From Bretschneidera sinensis (Eukaryota; Streptophyta; Magnoliopsida; Brassicales; Akaniaceae), in NCBI GenBank assembly GCA_023935145.1, contig CM043698.1, positions 67,702,501 through 67,766,500 on the forward strand: a DNA stretch of 64,000 nucleotides. Reading direction: 5' to 3'. Below, piece after piece: positions 1 through 10,856 of the stretch. How positions within the stretch are numbered: position 1 is the stretch's first letter; every line of letters begins with the position of its first letter. Made by a program: the position numbers and the translations under genes. The notes under the pieces are model-generated. The model ran no database searches. It saw nothing but the letters and a program-made list of their open reading frames with translations, and was not told where the DNA came from.

Positions 1-1405
1 TTTTTCCCCTTTTCACTTAAGGAAAAGGCCAAGGTTTGGTTGTACTCGTTAAGGCCTAGGTCTATAGGTAGTTAGGATGAGATGAACCAAGCCTTCTTCC
101 AAAAGCACTTCCCAACCCATAAGACCAATAACCTCAAGAGATAAATCTCAAACTTTGCACAAAAGGAGAATGAAACCATATCAAGTTTAGGAATGTTTCA
201 AAGACCTTTTGAATTCTTGTCTACAGCATGGGTATGAGAGTTGGCAGGTAGTTAGCTATTTCTATGATGGACTTTTAAGTAGGGAAAGACAATTCATAGA
301 AATGATGTGTAATGGAGATTTTCTTCAGAAAGATCCTGACCAAGCCATAGATTTTCTAGATGACCTATCGGAAAAAGCCCACACTTGGACAGGATCGAAT
401 GCCATGGAAAGTACTAAGAGAAATCAAATCACTGGAATTTATCAACTTAAGGAAGAGGATAGCCTTAAAGCCCATTTAGAGGTCCTAACTAAGGAAATTG
501 AAGTTTTAAAAACCAAGGATGCTAGAGCCCTCGAACCGGTTGCTAGGGTAGAATCTCACGAACCTTGTTTTATGTGTAATGGGGTAGATCATGTACCTAA
601 GGATTGTCCAGCCTATTTTGAGATGAAGGGAGAGTGTAATGCTTTGGGTATACCTTTTAGGAAACCATACTCACCCTACTCTAACACCTACAATCCCAGT
701 TGAAAGAATCACCCTAATTTTAGTTGGAGATTCTATATACAACCTCCTGCCCACTCTAGTACCCAATGGAAACCGGAAGCAACTTCATCTAATGCACCAC
801 AACAATCTTTGCCTTTGAAAGATGTTTTTAAGTCATTTATGCAGGTACATGCCAAGAGTGTAGAAGAGCAAGGCAAGATAAATCAACAGTTGCTAGAGGA
901 GCAACAAGGGATCAAATAGGAATAAAAGGTGATAAAGATCCAACTCACCAAGTTAACTAGTTTCTTGATGATTCAAGAGCAAGGTTATTTTCCTTCGCAG
1001 CCACAACCTAATCCAAGGGGATAATATATGGCGCAAACCTCCAATCCTAACAATCAAAATGTTAAAAAGGTTAATGCCATGATTACTCGTAGCGGTAAGA
1101 AAATTGATGGACCCACTCTACCATCAAACTTGATTCCTAACACCGTGAGCAGCAATAATGAAGCTCCCAAAGAACAAGATGCCTATAGTGATTCTTTACC
1201 GATGCCTTTCCCTCAAGCACTCCTTAAACCTAAGGAGAGAAATTTAGCATTAAAAGGTGAGATTCTTGAACAACTTCAACATGTTAAAATTAACCTCCAT
1301 CTTCTTCATGTCATAAAACAGGTTCCCAACTATGCTAAAGTCATTAAGGATCTATGCACACTCAAGATGAGGCACAATGTGAAGAAGACGACATTCTTAA
1401 CGGAG
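1..1405 (+). pseudogene. E1 gag (partial, broken)
   Basis: This is the C-terminal part of a Ty3/gypsy Gag, which forms the virus-like particle. Recognisable segments are the retrotransposon-gag helix region near 1-400 (SYFYDGL near 253), a zinc knuckle CFMCNGVDHVPKDC at about 567-608 with CX2CX4HX4C spacing intact, and a Gag-protease linker at 1180-1405 (VPNYAKVIKDL). Frame breaks lie near 80, 145 and 200, and stop codons at 701-703 and 917-919. The last stretch (1028-1405) is open and runs to an in-frame TAA at 1406-1408. The N terminus is outside the window. Confidence 0.8.
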
Positions 1406-2227
1406 TAAGCAAGTGTGGTAATTGATAGCAAGACACCACCCAAGTATAAAGATCCGGGCTGCCCAACAGTAGCTTGCCAAATTGGAAACAAAGCTTGTGG
1501 CCAAGCATTACAAGATTTGGGGGCTAGTGTGAACCTCATGCCATACTCTATTTACTTGCAACTCAGTCTAGATGAGATCAAACCGACCTTCGTGGTACTT
1601 CAACTAGTGGATCGATCGGTAAGAAAACCAAGAGGTATTATGGGAGATGTTTTATTGCAAATTGTCAAATTATATTATCCCGTTGACTTTTTGGTATTAG
1701 ATACCATTTCTATTGTGAATACGGAGTCAAAATTTCCTTTGATACTTGGAAGACCATTCCTTGCCACCGCTAATGCCCTAATTAATTGTAGGAATGGCCT
1801 AATGACATTATCATTTGGAAATATGACTCTAGAGGTGAATGTTTTTCGAGTCTCAAGTCAGCCACATGAAGAGAATGAGTGTTTCGACACTTACGTGATC
1901 GATGAGCTTATTTTGGAGGATGAGTACATTAAAGATAATTCTAACTCTTTGGAATTGCTTCTTAATAATTTTGATTTTAATGATTCTTCCATTTATCCCC
2001 ATGCCGTAAATGTTGTTGATGTTTTTGATAAGTTACAGGGATTTATTAAGAAATCGTGGAAACCATGCTTTGAGGAGTTACCTAAAGAAAATAAGGCACC
2101 CAAACCCTCTTCCGAGGAGACAACAACGCTTAATTTAGCTCCACTTCCCAAAGGACTTAAACATGTTTTTTTAGGCCCAGGTGATACCTTTCCTATTATT
2201 ATTTCCTCCGAACTTAGTGATGTGTAA
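1406..2227 (+). pseudogene. E1 retropepsin-like aspartic protease
   Basis: The open stretch 1415-2227 (270 aa) is in the same frame as the preceding gag linker and separated from it by one TAA (1406-1408), so gag and protease were once a single frame. The active site is QDLGASVNLMPYS with Asp at 1514-1516. The D-L-G-A form, rather than D-T/S-G-A, also occurs in H and E2 here, so it is a lineage feature and not damage. The flap/second half is seen in FPLILGRPFLATANA near 1735-1780. It would cleave the Gag-Pol polyprotein. It ends at TAA 2225-2227. Confidence 0.85.
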
Positions 2228-3692
2228 TGCGATCAATTGTTGAATTTGTTAAGAGAACATAAATTTGCATTAGGTTGACCATGGCCGACATAAAAGGTGT
2301 TAGCCCCTTAATTTGTTCCCATAGGATTTATCTAGAAGAAGGAACTAGCTCTCGTAGAAACCCACAAAGAAGGTTAAATCCAACTATTAAAGAGGTAGTT
2401 AAGAAAGAAGTCTTAAAATTGTTGGATTCGGGAATTATATATCCAATATCTGATAGTAAGTGGGTTAGTCCAACCCAATTAGTTCCTAAGAAAGCCGAGG
2501 TGACCGTGGTGGAAAATGAAAAGGGCGTGTTAGTACCAACTAAGGTAGTGACCGGGTGGCGTATGTGCATAGATTTTAGGAAACTTAATTCGGATACTCG
2601 GAAAGACCATTTTTCACTTCCATTTATAGATCAAATTTTAGAACGGGTGGCTGGTCATCATTTCTATTGCTTTTTAGATAGGTATTCGGGATACTACCAA
2701 ATAGGAATTGCCTTAGAAGATCAAGAGAAGACCACCTTTACTTGTCCTTTTGGTACTTTTGCCTTTCGTAGAATTTCCTTTGGTTTGTGTAATACATCGG
2801 CTACTTTTCAAAGATACATGATGAGTATTTTTAGTGACATGGTTGAAAAATGTGTAGAAGTGTATATGGATGATTTGACCGTGTTTGAAACTTCTTTTAA
2901 TTCATGTTTATCTAATTTGAAAAATGTTTTGTGCAGGTGTGAAGAAAGGGGCTTGTGCTTAATTAAGAGAAGTGCCATTTTATGGTGTCTTCTAGAATAG
3001 TCTTGGGCTATATAGTGTCTGAAAAGGGGATAAAAGTAGATAAATCTAAAATCGAATTAATCTCTAAACTACCCACTTCTAAGAATATTAAAGATGTTAG
3101 GTCTCTTTTAGGGCATGCTGGGTTTTATAGAAGGTTTATTCAAAATTTTAGTGCTATCTCTAGACCTTTATGTAACCTTTTGACGAAGGATACTGAGTTT
3201 AAGTGGAGCCCCGAATGTGAGCAAGCCTTTAGGACACTTATTTCTAAGCTTACAACTGCCCCTATTATGCAATCATTGGATTTTATCTTGCCTTTTGAGA
3301 TTATGTGTGATGCTAGTGACTATGCTGTAGGGGATGTTTTAGGACAAAAAAGGGAGGGAAAACCATTCATTGTTTATTATGCTAGTAGAACCTTGAATCA
3401 TTCTCAAATGATGTACACCACAACCAAGAAAGAATTACTAGCAGTAGAATTTGCATTGGATAAATTTCTCTCTTACTTAATTGGTTCATCTTTCACTATA
3501 TTCACAGATCACTCCGCCCTTAAATTTCTTTTCTTAAAAATGGATGCTAAAGCCCGTTTGATACGTTGGATTTTGCTTTTGCAGGAATTTGACTTGACCA
3601 TCAAAGACAAGAAGGGAGTAAAAAATTTTGTAGCGGACCATCTATCTAGCTTGGAATTTAAGAATGATGCTGATATTTTGCCTATTCGGTAA
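2228..3692 (+). pseudogene. E1 reverse transcriptase and RNase H
   Basis: The RT begins near 2240 and a one-base deletion near 2270 shifts the frame to the open stretch 2275-3000. It carries WRMCIDFRKLN, the LDRYSGYYQI region and the catalytic YMDD (2863-2874), all readable. A second frameshift near 2985 moves to 2982-3692, with the RT connection ([14 protein letters not shown]) and the RNase H domain ([10 protein letters not shown] near 3303, [29 protein letters not shown]). Two frameshifts make it inactive although catalytic residues survive. It would copy the element RNA into cDNA in cytoplasmic particles. Confidence 0.88.
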
Positions 3693-5035
3693 GCTTTTCC
3701 AGATAAAACTTATTTTCTGTCCTTGGTCACACACTAGGGTATGCCGACATTGCAAACTACTTGGTTTCCTGTCAAGTTCCATCTACATGGAGTGCACAAG
3801 ATAAGCGTAAGTTTTTGGCTGAGGTAAAGAATTTTTATTGGAATGATCCTTATCTTTTTAAATATTGCCCCGATCAAATAATAAGAAGATGTATTCCAGA
3901 TATGGAAGTTGATAGTGTGTTAACTTTTTGTTATACCTATGCTTGTGGTGGCCACTTCTCTATTAAAATGATAGCTGCAAAAATTTTGCAATGCGGTTTT
4001 TATTGGCCTACTTTATTCAAGGATACTAATGAGTTTTGTCGATCATGTGAAAGATGTCAAAGGTTAGGTTCATTGTCCCGCCATCATATGATGCCTCTCA
4101 ACCAGATCTTAGTGGTGGAAATCTTTGATTGTTGGGGGATTGATTTTATGGGACCATTCCCACCTTCTTTTGGGTATCTTTATATTTTGATTACCGTTGA
4201 TTATGTTTCTAAATAGGTTGAAGCAAAACCTTGCCGCACTAATGATAATACAGTTGTTGTTAAATTTCTAAAAGATTATATTTTATCTAGGTACGGTACT
4301 CCACGTGTTATAATTTATGATCAAGGGTCACATTTTTGTAACCGTTCTTTTGAGGCTTTAATGCGAAGGTGACGAGTCACCCATAAGGTTTCTACAGCTT
4401 ATCATCCACAAACCAATGGCCAAGTGAAACTAGCAAATAGGGAGATTAAGCAAATAATTGAAAAAGCTGTGAATCCCAATCGAAAAGATTGGTCTTTGCA
4501 CCTATCGGATGCACTTTGGGCGTACTGGACAACATACAAGACGGTTCTTAGAGCATCTCCTTATTGGTTGGTATTTGGTAAAGCATGTCACTTGCCGGTA
4601 GAACTTGAGTATAGAGCATATTGAGCTATTTGGAATTTTAACTATGACTTAAAGATGTCCGGTGAGGAGAGGAAAATGCAAATTTGTGAACTTGCAGAGT
4701 TGAGGGATGATGCATATGATAATACTAAGGACTTAAAGTCAAGAATGAAAGCGATCCATAATCAGAAAATAATCCGGAAAAATTTTGAACAAGGTAATAG
4801 AGTTTTTCTGTATGAGTCGCGGTTACATTTTCATCCGGGAAAATTGTGATCACAATGGAAGGGACCTTATGTTGTGAAGAGTGTTTTTCTCAATGGAGTA
4901 GTTGAGGTTGAAGATCCTTCCGACGATCGTGCATTTCGAGTTAATGGCCAAAGGTTGAAGCTCTACTTGGAACATGAACGTGTTAAAGATAGGCCCGAAG
5001 AGATCTCTTTGGTGGCCCCGGTTTATGCTTCTTAA
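3693..5035 (+). pseudogene. E1 integrase, catalytic Glu replaced
   Basis: This follows RNase H and ends the pol gene at TAA 5033-5035. The zinc domain shows ACGGHF...CERCQRLGS, but the first His of the HHCC set is Tyr. The DDE core shows WGIDFMGPF (first Asp) and YDQGSHFCN (second Asp). At the third position the codon at 4427-4429 is AAA (Lys) where E2 has Glu in GQVEISNRE. From 3761 the frame runs to the end with four in-frame stops (4214, 4370, 4622, 4847) and no clear frameshift. It lost function by point mutation. Confidence 0.87.
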
Positions 5036-5222
5036 TCGGGTACTTTCGTTCCATTGTACATTAGTTTTAATTTTGTTAAGTCTTTGTTAATTTTAGAATT
5101 TTTGTTTTTAGTTAAGTCTATCTTAAATTTAATTTTTAGTTTGATTTAATTTAATTTTTAGTTTTAGGTTTATTTTTAGTAATTTTAGATTATATTTTTA
5201 TACCTTTTTTATTTGTTACTTC
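5036..5222 (+). other. AT-rich spacer after E1 pol
   Basis: It contains a run of short T-rich, imperfectly repeated segments (ttagttttaatttt-like) and no open frame. It separates pol from the GC-rich block that follows. Confidence 0.5.
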
Positions 5223-5755
5223 TTAGCAGATTTCAAAAGGCCCAGTGGGCATCGCAACCCAAAGCCCATGCACCTCCCCCACCAGCAGCCCACCAGTTTT
5301 CATGTCTTCAGTGGGCGCCGCGGCCCAAAGCCTGTGCGCCTCGCCCACCTTAGCCCACCAAAAGTCCAATCCTCCAGGTCGCGCCACGACACGGACCAGC
5401 GTGCACCGCAGCGCACAACACACTGCATTTGGGATTTAGGTCTTTGCACCGCGGTGCAAAGTCGCAATCTGCCACTTTAAAAACCCATTTTCCCTCTTGT
5501 TTTTCATTTCCTTTTGAAAGAAATCAGCCCTCCTTCTACTCTCTCTCAACTTCTCTCCAAAATCCATCCTTACCTATCTACTTTTTCTCATTCTTTCTTG
5601 ATTCTAACACAATTCCTTGAGGAATTTTTCACTTATATTGCAGATTTTGCTACAAATTTCTCCACAAAGCTTTGGTTCTAAGAGGATTTTTGGGATTTCA
5701 AGAGGATTTTGAGTTTTTGGGTCTTCATTCCAACTTTGGACTGATTATTTATCAA
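5223..5755 (+). promoter_or_regulatory. GC-rich palindromic block, TATA-like box and pyrimidine-rich leader inside E1
   Basis: Bases 5223-5465 are sharply GC-rich against AT-rich flanks. They contain several CCGCGG-type palindromes, including a perfect 20-bp palindrome CTTTGCACCGCGGTGCAAAG at 5442-5461. A TATA-like ctttaaaaac follows at about 5474-5483, then a long pyrimidine-rich stretch up to about 5600. The same order (CpG palindromes, TATA, pyrimidine-rich leader) is seen in the LTR promoters of this window. I infer an internal promoter and leader for the gene at 5849-6962; this is not demonstrated. Short open frames here are by-products of composition. Confidence 0.4.
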
Positions 5756-5833
5756 GTAAGGTCAATTTCCTTCTCTTTGTTGTGGATTTGTGATATTTGA
5801 TTGGTTGCATTTGAATTAGTTCTCTTGTTTTAG
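5756..5833 (+). other. candidate intron before env-position gene
   Basis: A GT donor (caa|gtaagg, 5756) and an AG acceptor preceded by a T-rich tract (ttgttttag, ending 5833) bound 78 bases of T-rich DNA. The lost start codon of the downstream gene lies 16 bases past the acceptor. A spliced subgenomic message is known for env-position genes of some retroelements. Here it rests on splice-site shape alone. Confidence 0.3.
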
Positions 5834-5848
5834 AACAATTTGATTCAA

Positions 5849-6962
5849 ACGGCCCCTAAAACAAAGAGACAAAGGGGGAAACAGCCTCAAGAGTTTGATG
5901 ATAATAAATTTGTTAGTTATAATGCTAGTGAGAGGTATGTTAGTTTAATGCATGCTACCCATTCCTGAAAGAGGTTTCACTATCACAGAGAGGGGAAACC
6001 CAACTTTGTTTAAGATGATTGCTGATAGGAATTGGGGTGAATTTGGGGGACAATCACCTAATTCCCTTATTAATATGGTTAGAGAATTTTATGCTAATGC
6101 GAAAGAGCATAGGAATGGAAAAGTGATGGTTAGAGGAAAAACGATTTCCTTTGACAGTGCATCTATTAACAGATTTTATGGGCTACCTAACATTGAGAAT
6201 AGCAAATATACTGCTCATTTGTCTAATGTTGACTATGATGAGGTTTGTAATACACTCTGTATTCCGGGCACGACTTGGAAGATGTCGGGTGGTAATCCTA
6301 AGACCTTGCCAAGTACTTCTTTGACTGTGAATGCTCGAGCTTGGCAATACTTTGTATGTCAGAAGATGATGCCTGCTACGCATTATAGTGATGTTACTGT
6401 TGAGAGGGCTGCTCTTATTTATGCTATTTTGATGGGTATGACTATTGATGTGGGCCGAATTATGTTTAATTCTATCATCCATACTGTGAGACAAAAGCTT
6501 GGTCTATACTTCCCTTCTTTGATTACCCAGTTATGCATCCGAGCTAGAGTCCAATATAGTAGTGATGAGGAAGCACAAAACCCTAAGAAGCCTATCAAAC
6601 GGAATGCTTAATGTGATTAAGGCAACGAGATTGCAAGCTCCGAGAGAGGGAGCAGTGGCTGCTGCCCCACCTCCACCTCCTAGGTCTTTGACTGTTGCAG
6701 AGTGACTTGAGCATTTAGAGATTCGATTTGATAAGCATCAGAAATTCTTACAAGATAGGTTTGATCGTCAGGATCAATTCTTAGCCAGGCAAGCAGACTA
6801 TCAAGCTGGGGTTTACTCTTCTTTTAGTCAGATGTACCAACACCTTGCTTCCGCCACTAGTTGTGATATAGATCACTTTCCCACCTTGCCACCCTATCCA
6901 GGTTCATCCTTTTATCCAGCTCTAGAGGAAGAGGAAGAGGAGGACGATGACATGGAGGATTA
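5849..6962 (+). pseudogene. E1 env-position gene, plant transposon protein-like
   Basis: This resembles the protein found downstream of pol in Athila-type elements, annotated in databases as a putative plant transposon protein; its role is unknown. The probable start is ACG at 5849-5851 (ATG lost), followed by a basic N terminus (APKTKRQRGKQPQ). A frameshift near 5965 leads to the main open stretch 5952-6611 (FTITERGNPTLF ... RFYGLPN ... VERAALIYAI). A second break near 6605 leads to a tail with a glutamine- and aspartate-rich coiled segment (RFDKHQKFLQDRFDRQ) and an acidic end (EEEEEEDDDMED, stop 6960-6962). A TGA at 6702-6704 interrupts the tail. I see no signal peptide or convincing transmembrane anchor, so calling it an envelope would be unsupported. 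Confidence 0.7.
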
Positions 6963-7315
6963 ATTTTTGGGTTGTCTCTTGTTTGTTTTATGTTGTTTTA
7001 TTTTATTTTCGGATGACTGTATTAACTTTTATTCTGTACGCTTTTTCGTTATCTTTATTTTTCGCACTTCAATTCTCATTTTTTGTTATTTACTTAGTTT
7101 TGATGTGCTAACCTAACATTCGGTGGGAATCTTAATGTTACACCGTAGTTTCCTTCTTTTTGTTTGTTTTGTTCTATGTTAGAGATCGAAATTTCAAAAA
7201 GAGGAACAATATGGAGTCCGAATGGTCGTGCACAATTTTTGGCTTTCTCGCACTTTTGGTTAATAAGGAAGTTTTCTTTATTTTTGCTTTCACATTGAGG
7301 ACAATGCATATCTTT

Positions 7316-7330
7316 AGTTGGGGGTAGAGG
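7316..7330 (+). promoter_or_regulatory. internal polypurine-tract-like copy in E1
   Basis: AGTTGGGGGTAGAGG repeats the core of the tract next to the 3' LTR (AGTTGGGGGTTA, 8770-8781) but lies 1.45 kb upstream. E2 shows the same arrangement with three copies. Confidence 0.5.
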
Positions 7331-7429
7331 AAACACACTTCTTATTCCATACCATTGAATTGTTTGGTGTCACTTTCTCTTTGTCGTTTTAATTCGTTTG
7401 TTAGGATAAACTATTAAAAAAGAGAGAGA

Positions 7430-7430
<1 letters not shown>

Positions 7431-7476
<46 letters not shown>
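7431..7476. repeat. (AT)n microsatellite
   Basis: About 46 bases of alternating A and T lie inside the E1 3' noncoding region. Confidence 0.95.
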
Positions 7477-7480
<4 letters not shown>

Positions 7481-8769
7481 TGTTTGTTCTTGATGTGCTT
7501 TGTGTTAGCTTTGGAGTTAATTTACATGTCAATGATATGAGTTTAATTGAGATAGCATATAGTGTTTAGAAGAAGTTAAATCTTGCTTCGGTTTGAGAAT
7601 AATTTTAAGTGTCGATCTTCATTTGGTTTGAGACTCTGGTTTGCGGTAAGATTGCATGATTAGTCTAAAATATTTAGAGAAGTTTTATGTGCGATTGTTT
7701 TGTGAATACTTTTGCGGTCTCTACAAGCTCTAGAACTTATTTGATAATCACTTGAGGCGAAATCCTAGAATGCACACTACTTAGGATATGATGTAGGCCA
7801 TCTTTGGACCATTTGAGCCCTTAAACCTTACCCTTGTTATATTTATCGCTAGTCACTTGTTTGAGCCTTTTACTTGAAAAAAAATTGAGCCTTGTTTCTT
7901 TTGATAGCCCATTTACTTACCTTTATGAGCCTAAAAATATTTTATCCTTACCTTTCTTTTAAGAGAACTTAGTTTATTTTAAGAGAACTTAGTTTATACA
8001 CATTTGTTGAGAAGCACTTAAGAGGAGTAAGGATGGAATTATGGAAAAAAATATTACTACCATAACCCAAGTACATTAAAGGAGATAGGTTGGGGGTTGT
8101 AGAGTAAAAAATGAAAATGGAGATAAATTGTTGTGTGCTAAAAAAAAAAAAAGTGAATTTTGGCAAAGAAAGAAGAAAAAAATGGTGAATTATTGAGAGA
8201 AATCCTTGAAAAATGGTTAAATGAGTTGGGTGTTGAAGTAGGGTTATTTAGTGCTTAAAGTGGTTGTGTTTAAAATTAAGAGACTGAGTTCTTTTACTTG
8301 TTTAATCCATCCCGTTCTTTCTTGACCTTTACCTTAGCTTAACGTTACAAGCCTATTAAAGACCTAGTGATCCGATGTAGTGTGATTTTTCTACATTAGT
8401 AGAAAGTGATTTGAAAAGTGAGCCTATGAAGTTTGATTTGTGATTGATGTCACACAATTTAATATGTTTTTAGAGGCTAAGACTTGTATTCATGAATGTT
8501 GTGCATAAAATCATCTGAGTGTTTGGATTAATGGTTTGTGGTAAGATGGATGTTAAGAGTCGATAACGATTTTGAGGTTAATGTTTGGATTGTTTTTGGA
8601 CTTGGGTGGTATTTAATTATTCTATGTGTTGTGTGTTATGTGCGATTGTTGAGACAAAAAGTTGAATTACTCTTGGATTAACGCTAACATTGCTTTATTT
8701 TGTTTTGATTTCTAATATAGAATTCATTTCATATTTTTCGTTTGAATTGCTAGGGACTAGCAATAAGCT

Positions 8770-8781
8770 AGTTGGGGGTTA
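8770..8781 (+). promoter_or_regulatory. E1 polypurine tract (plus-strand primer)
   Basis: AGTTGGGGGTTA ends one base before the TGATGAGAG of the LTR, the position expected for the tract that primes plus-strand synthesis. Confidence 0.75.
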
Positions 8782-10121
8782 TGATGAGAGTCATAAAATG
8801 CATCTTAATAGTATTGATTTGTTAGCATTTTAGGGTTGATTTAGGGCTGAATTACACATTTATGCCTTAATAATTCTAAAGCGTCATTCTTGGTTCATTG
8901 ATTTATTTCGATGCATTTTCAGGTATTTTGGGTTTAAAAGAGATGAAAAAGCTAACGTTGCTTAAAGCACGAAGATTCTATGCATATCAGAGTGAAGGAA
9001 TGGTTTTGGAAGGACATAATGAAGAGAAACCCATTTTTAGGGTTCAATGCCACGGCGAGCCAAGGTTTGAGCCACGGCCTCCATAACCATTTGCTTATGA
9101 GTTAGAGGCTGGAATCAGGTAGTGCGCCGCAGCCACCATAACCACTGATAACCAGAACCAAGGGCGGTGTCGAGGCATAGAAAAGTCTATGCCGCGGTGC
9201 AGGAGGGTTTTTACAGCCGTGCCGCGGCTTCCCTCTTCTGAGCCTCTGCATGAGTGCGATTCCTCTGTTTCTGTTTCACGACTTTATTAGGGCTTTAATG
9301 ACATTTCTTGACCCAAAAATACCCTTGAACCTTTTGGGGTATTAATAGAACACTTGGGTTTTGCTGAAAAGGAGGCTGGAATTAGGAGAGCTACCATATT
9401 CTTCTCCATTTTAGGTTATCAAGCATGAGCCTAATGTCCAACTAATCTCCAAGCAAGGCAAAAGGATGAATTCCTGGTGTAATTGTTCTTATTTCTATTC
9501 TTGATTTAGTTGTATGGATTCATTGTTAAACACTGTTTATGATTTACTCTTTGATTAAGTAAGAATGAGAGGATTTACTCTTAATCCGGTGATTGCATCT
9601 TTCTCCTCCATATAAGTCTAGTCAAGATCTTCTTATGTCAAGTTATTAGATGTGATTGATTTCGGTAGATTCATCTTATAGGTTTATCCATTACCATGGT
9701 ATTGTTATTGAAATATATTGTCGTTTCTTAATAATCTATAAGATAGGTCATGTGTGCTTGAATCGGAATTAAAGAGTAATTTGTAGCAATTACATTAGAG
9801 TGTTAATGTGCTTTGATTGAATATTTACCAATTGCTTGTTTGAGATGTGAAACTAGCAATTGAGATAAAAACGATTGAGTCAAGATTAGAATAGGGCAAC
9901 GAACTTAGGAAGGATTCCTGGAACCTTGTTATTTCTTCATTGAATCCTTCATCATATTTTCACAACTCTCTCATATAGTTTCATTCGTAAAACAAAGATT
10001 CACTTAGTTGAATTTCATCGTTTGGTATTAAGGTTTACACTTTCTCTTGTAGTCCGCTTTTCCTCGTGGGATTGACACCTTAGCTATACACAATAATCGC
10101 GTGTTAGTTTGAGCGTAATCA
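8782..10121 (+). repeat. E1 3' LTR (1340 bp)
   Basis: It begins TGATGAGAGTCATAAAATGC and ends GTAATCA (TG...CA). It is homologous along its length to solo LTRs S1 (10857-12207) and S2 (12704-14075, reversed). U3 carries CpG-rich palindromic motifs (gccgcggc types near 9120-9225). The end part reads cgcgtgttagtttgagcgtaatca. The 5 bases after it (GGCGG) would be the right TSD, but the left TSD is outside the window. Confidence 0.88.
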
Positions 10122-10856
10122 GGCGGGTTCAATCTTCTTTATCGTTGACGGGAAGGTTTTGCTCCCTCTTCAAGTAAGATACAATGCATGCATATAGATG
10201 GGCTAATTCCTTTAATATCTGCAATTGTCCAACCAATAGCCGTCTTATGCTCCTTAAGGACCTGCACAAGCTTTTCTTCTTGCGGTGCACTAAGTTTGCT
10301 GGAGATGATCACTGGTAACGTTCTTCTGTCTCCAAGGAACACGTACTTGAGGTGACCGAGGAGAGGCTTCAAATCTAGAATAGGGGCCTGCAAAATAGAG
10401 GGTAAAGGTCTCTCGTTAGAAACTAGTAACATAATATAAGGGACATTACCTGATTGCTGTAACTTCAGAAAATCATTCAACACTACAACAGTTTCCTGCA
10501 AATCAGTACTCAATGCGAACTCCTCATTCTCTTTCTCAAGATGCTTACTAATGGAAACTTTCAATCCATTTTTTCCATCAAGTTCAAAAATTTTATATGC
10601 TAAAGAATCAATCACATCAATAGAATAAACAAGATTATCATCACCATGATATTTCATGGCTTCATAAATATTAAACTTAATAATTTCACCATCAAATTCC
10701 ATGGTAAGTGTGCCATTATGAACATCTATCTTAGTCTTGGATGTCTTTAAGAATGGTTTTCCTAACAAAATAGGAGTAGTTTGATCACCATTCTCCTTAT
10801 CAAGCATATAGAAATCAGTAGGGAAAACCAAATCATTAACTTGCACAAGAACATCC
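10122..10856 (-). pseudogene. H protease C-terminal part and start of RT
   Basis: Reading on the minus strand from 10856, it carries the second half of the protease (TTPILLGKPFLKTSKTKI) and the protease-RT connector (HLKYVFLGDRRTLPVII). The RT opening follows ([28 protein letters not shown]) and stops at 10122 against E1's LTR. The stretch 10846-10139 is open (235 aa). The catalytic YxDD of RT lies beyond the insertion and is not visible. Confidence 0.85.

Larger units (their letters stand above)
6963..8781 (+). other. E1 3' noncoding region
   Basis: About 1.8 kb lies between the env-position gene and the 3' LTR, without a convincing open frame. It holds a first polypurine-tract copy (7316-7330), an AT microsatellite (7431-7476), a 20-bp tandem duplication (ttttaagagaacttagttta) near 7956-7995, and the functional polypurine tract at its end. 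Long noncoding 3' regions are usual in Athila-like elements. Confidence 0.6.
1..10121 (+). mobile_element. E1: Athila-like Ty3/gypsy retrotransposon, 5' end outside window
   Basis: The order is gag, aspartic protease, RT, RNase H, integrase, a spacer, an env-position gene, a long 3' noncoding part, a polypurine tract and a 3' LTR, all on the plus strand. The 5' LTR, primer site and gag start lie left of the window. The protease has a D-L-G-A-S active site and the pol resembles that of E2 at 46311-55778, which supports an Athila-type assignment. The LTR end at 10121 abuts the antisense RT start of element H, so E1 appears to have inserted into H. The left TSD cannot be seen. Many stops and frameshifts show that it is inactive. 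Confidence 0.85.

Noticed and set aside
5245..5480. Overlapping frames rich in Pro, Ser and Ala in the E1 spacer
   Set aside because: They follow from the GC-rich palindromic block; no family resemblance, and all three phases are open in part.
8898..9086. Frame in E1-family LTRs with a shared YQSEGM segment (also near 13930-13739)
   Set aside because: Present because the LTRs are homologous; it is not open in S1 and has no recognisable domain.
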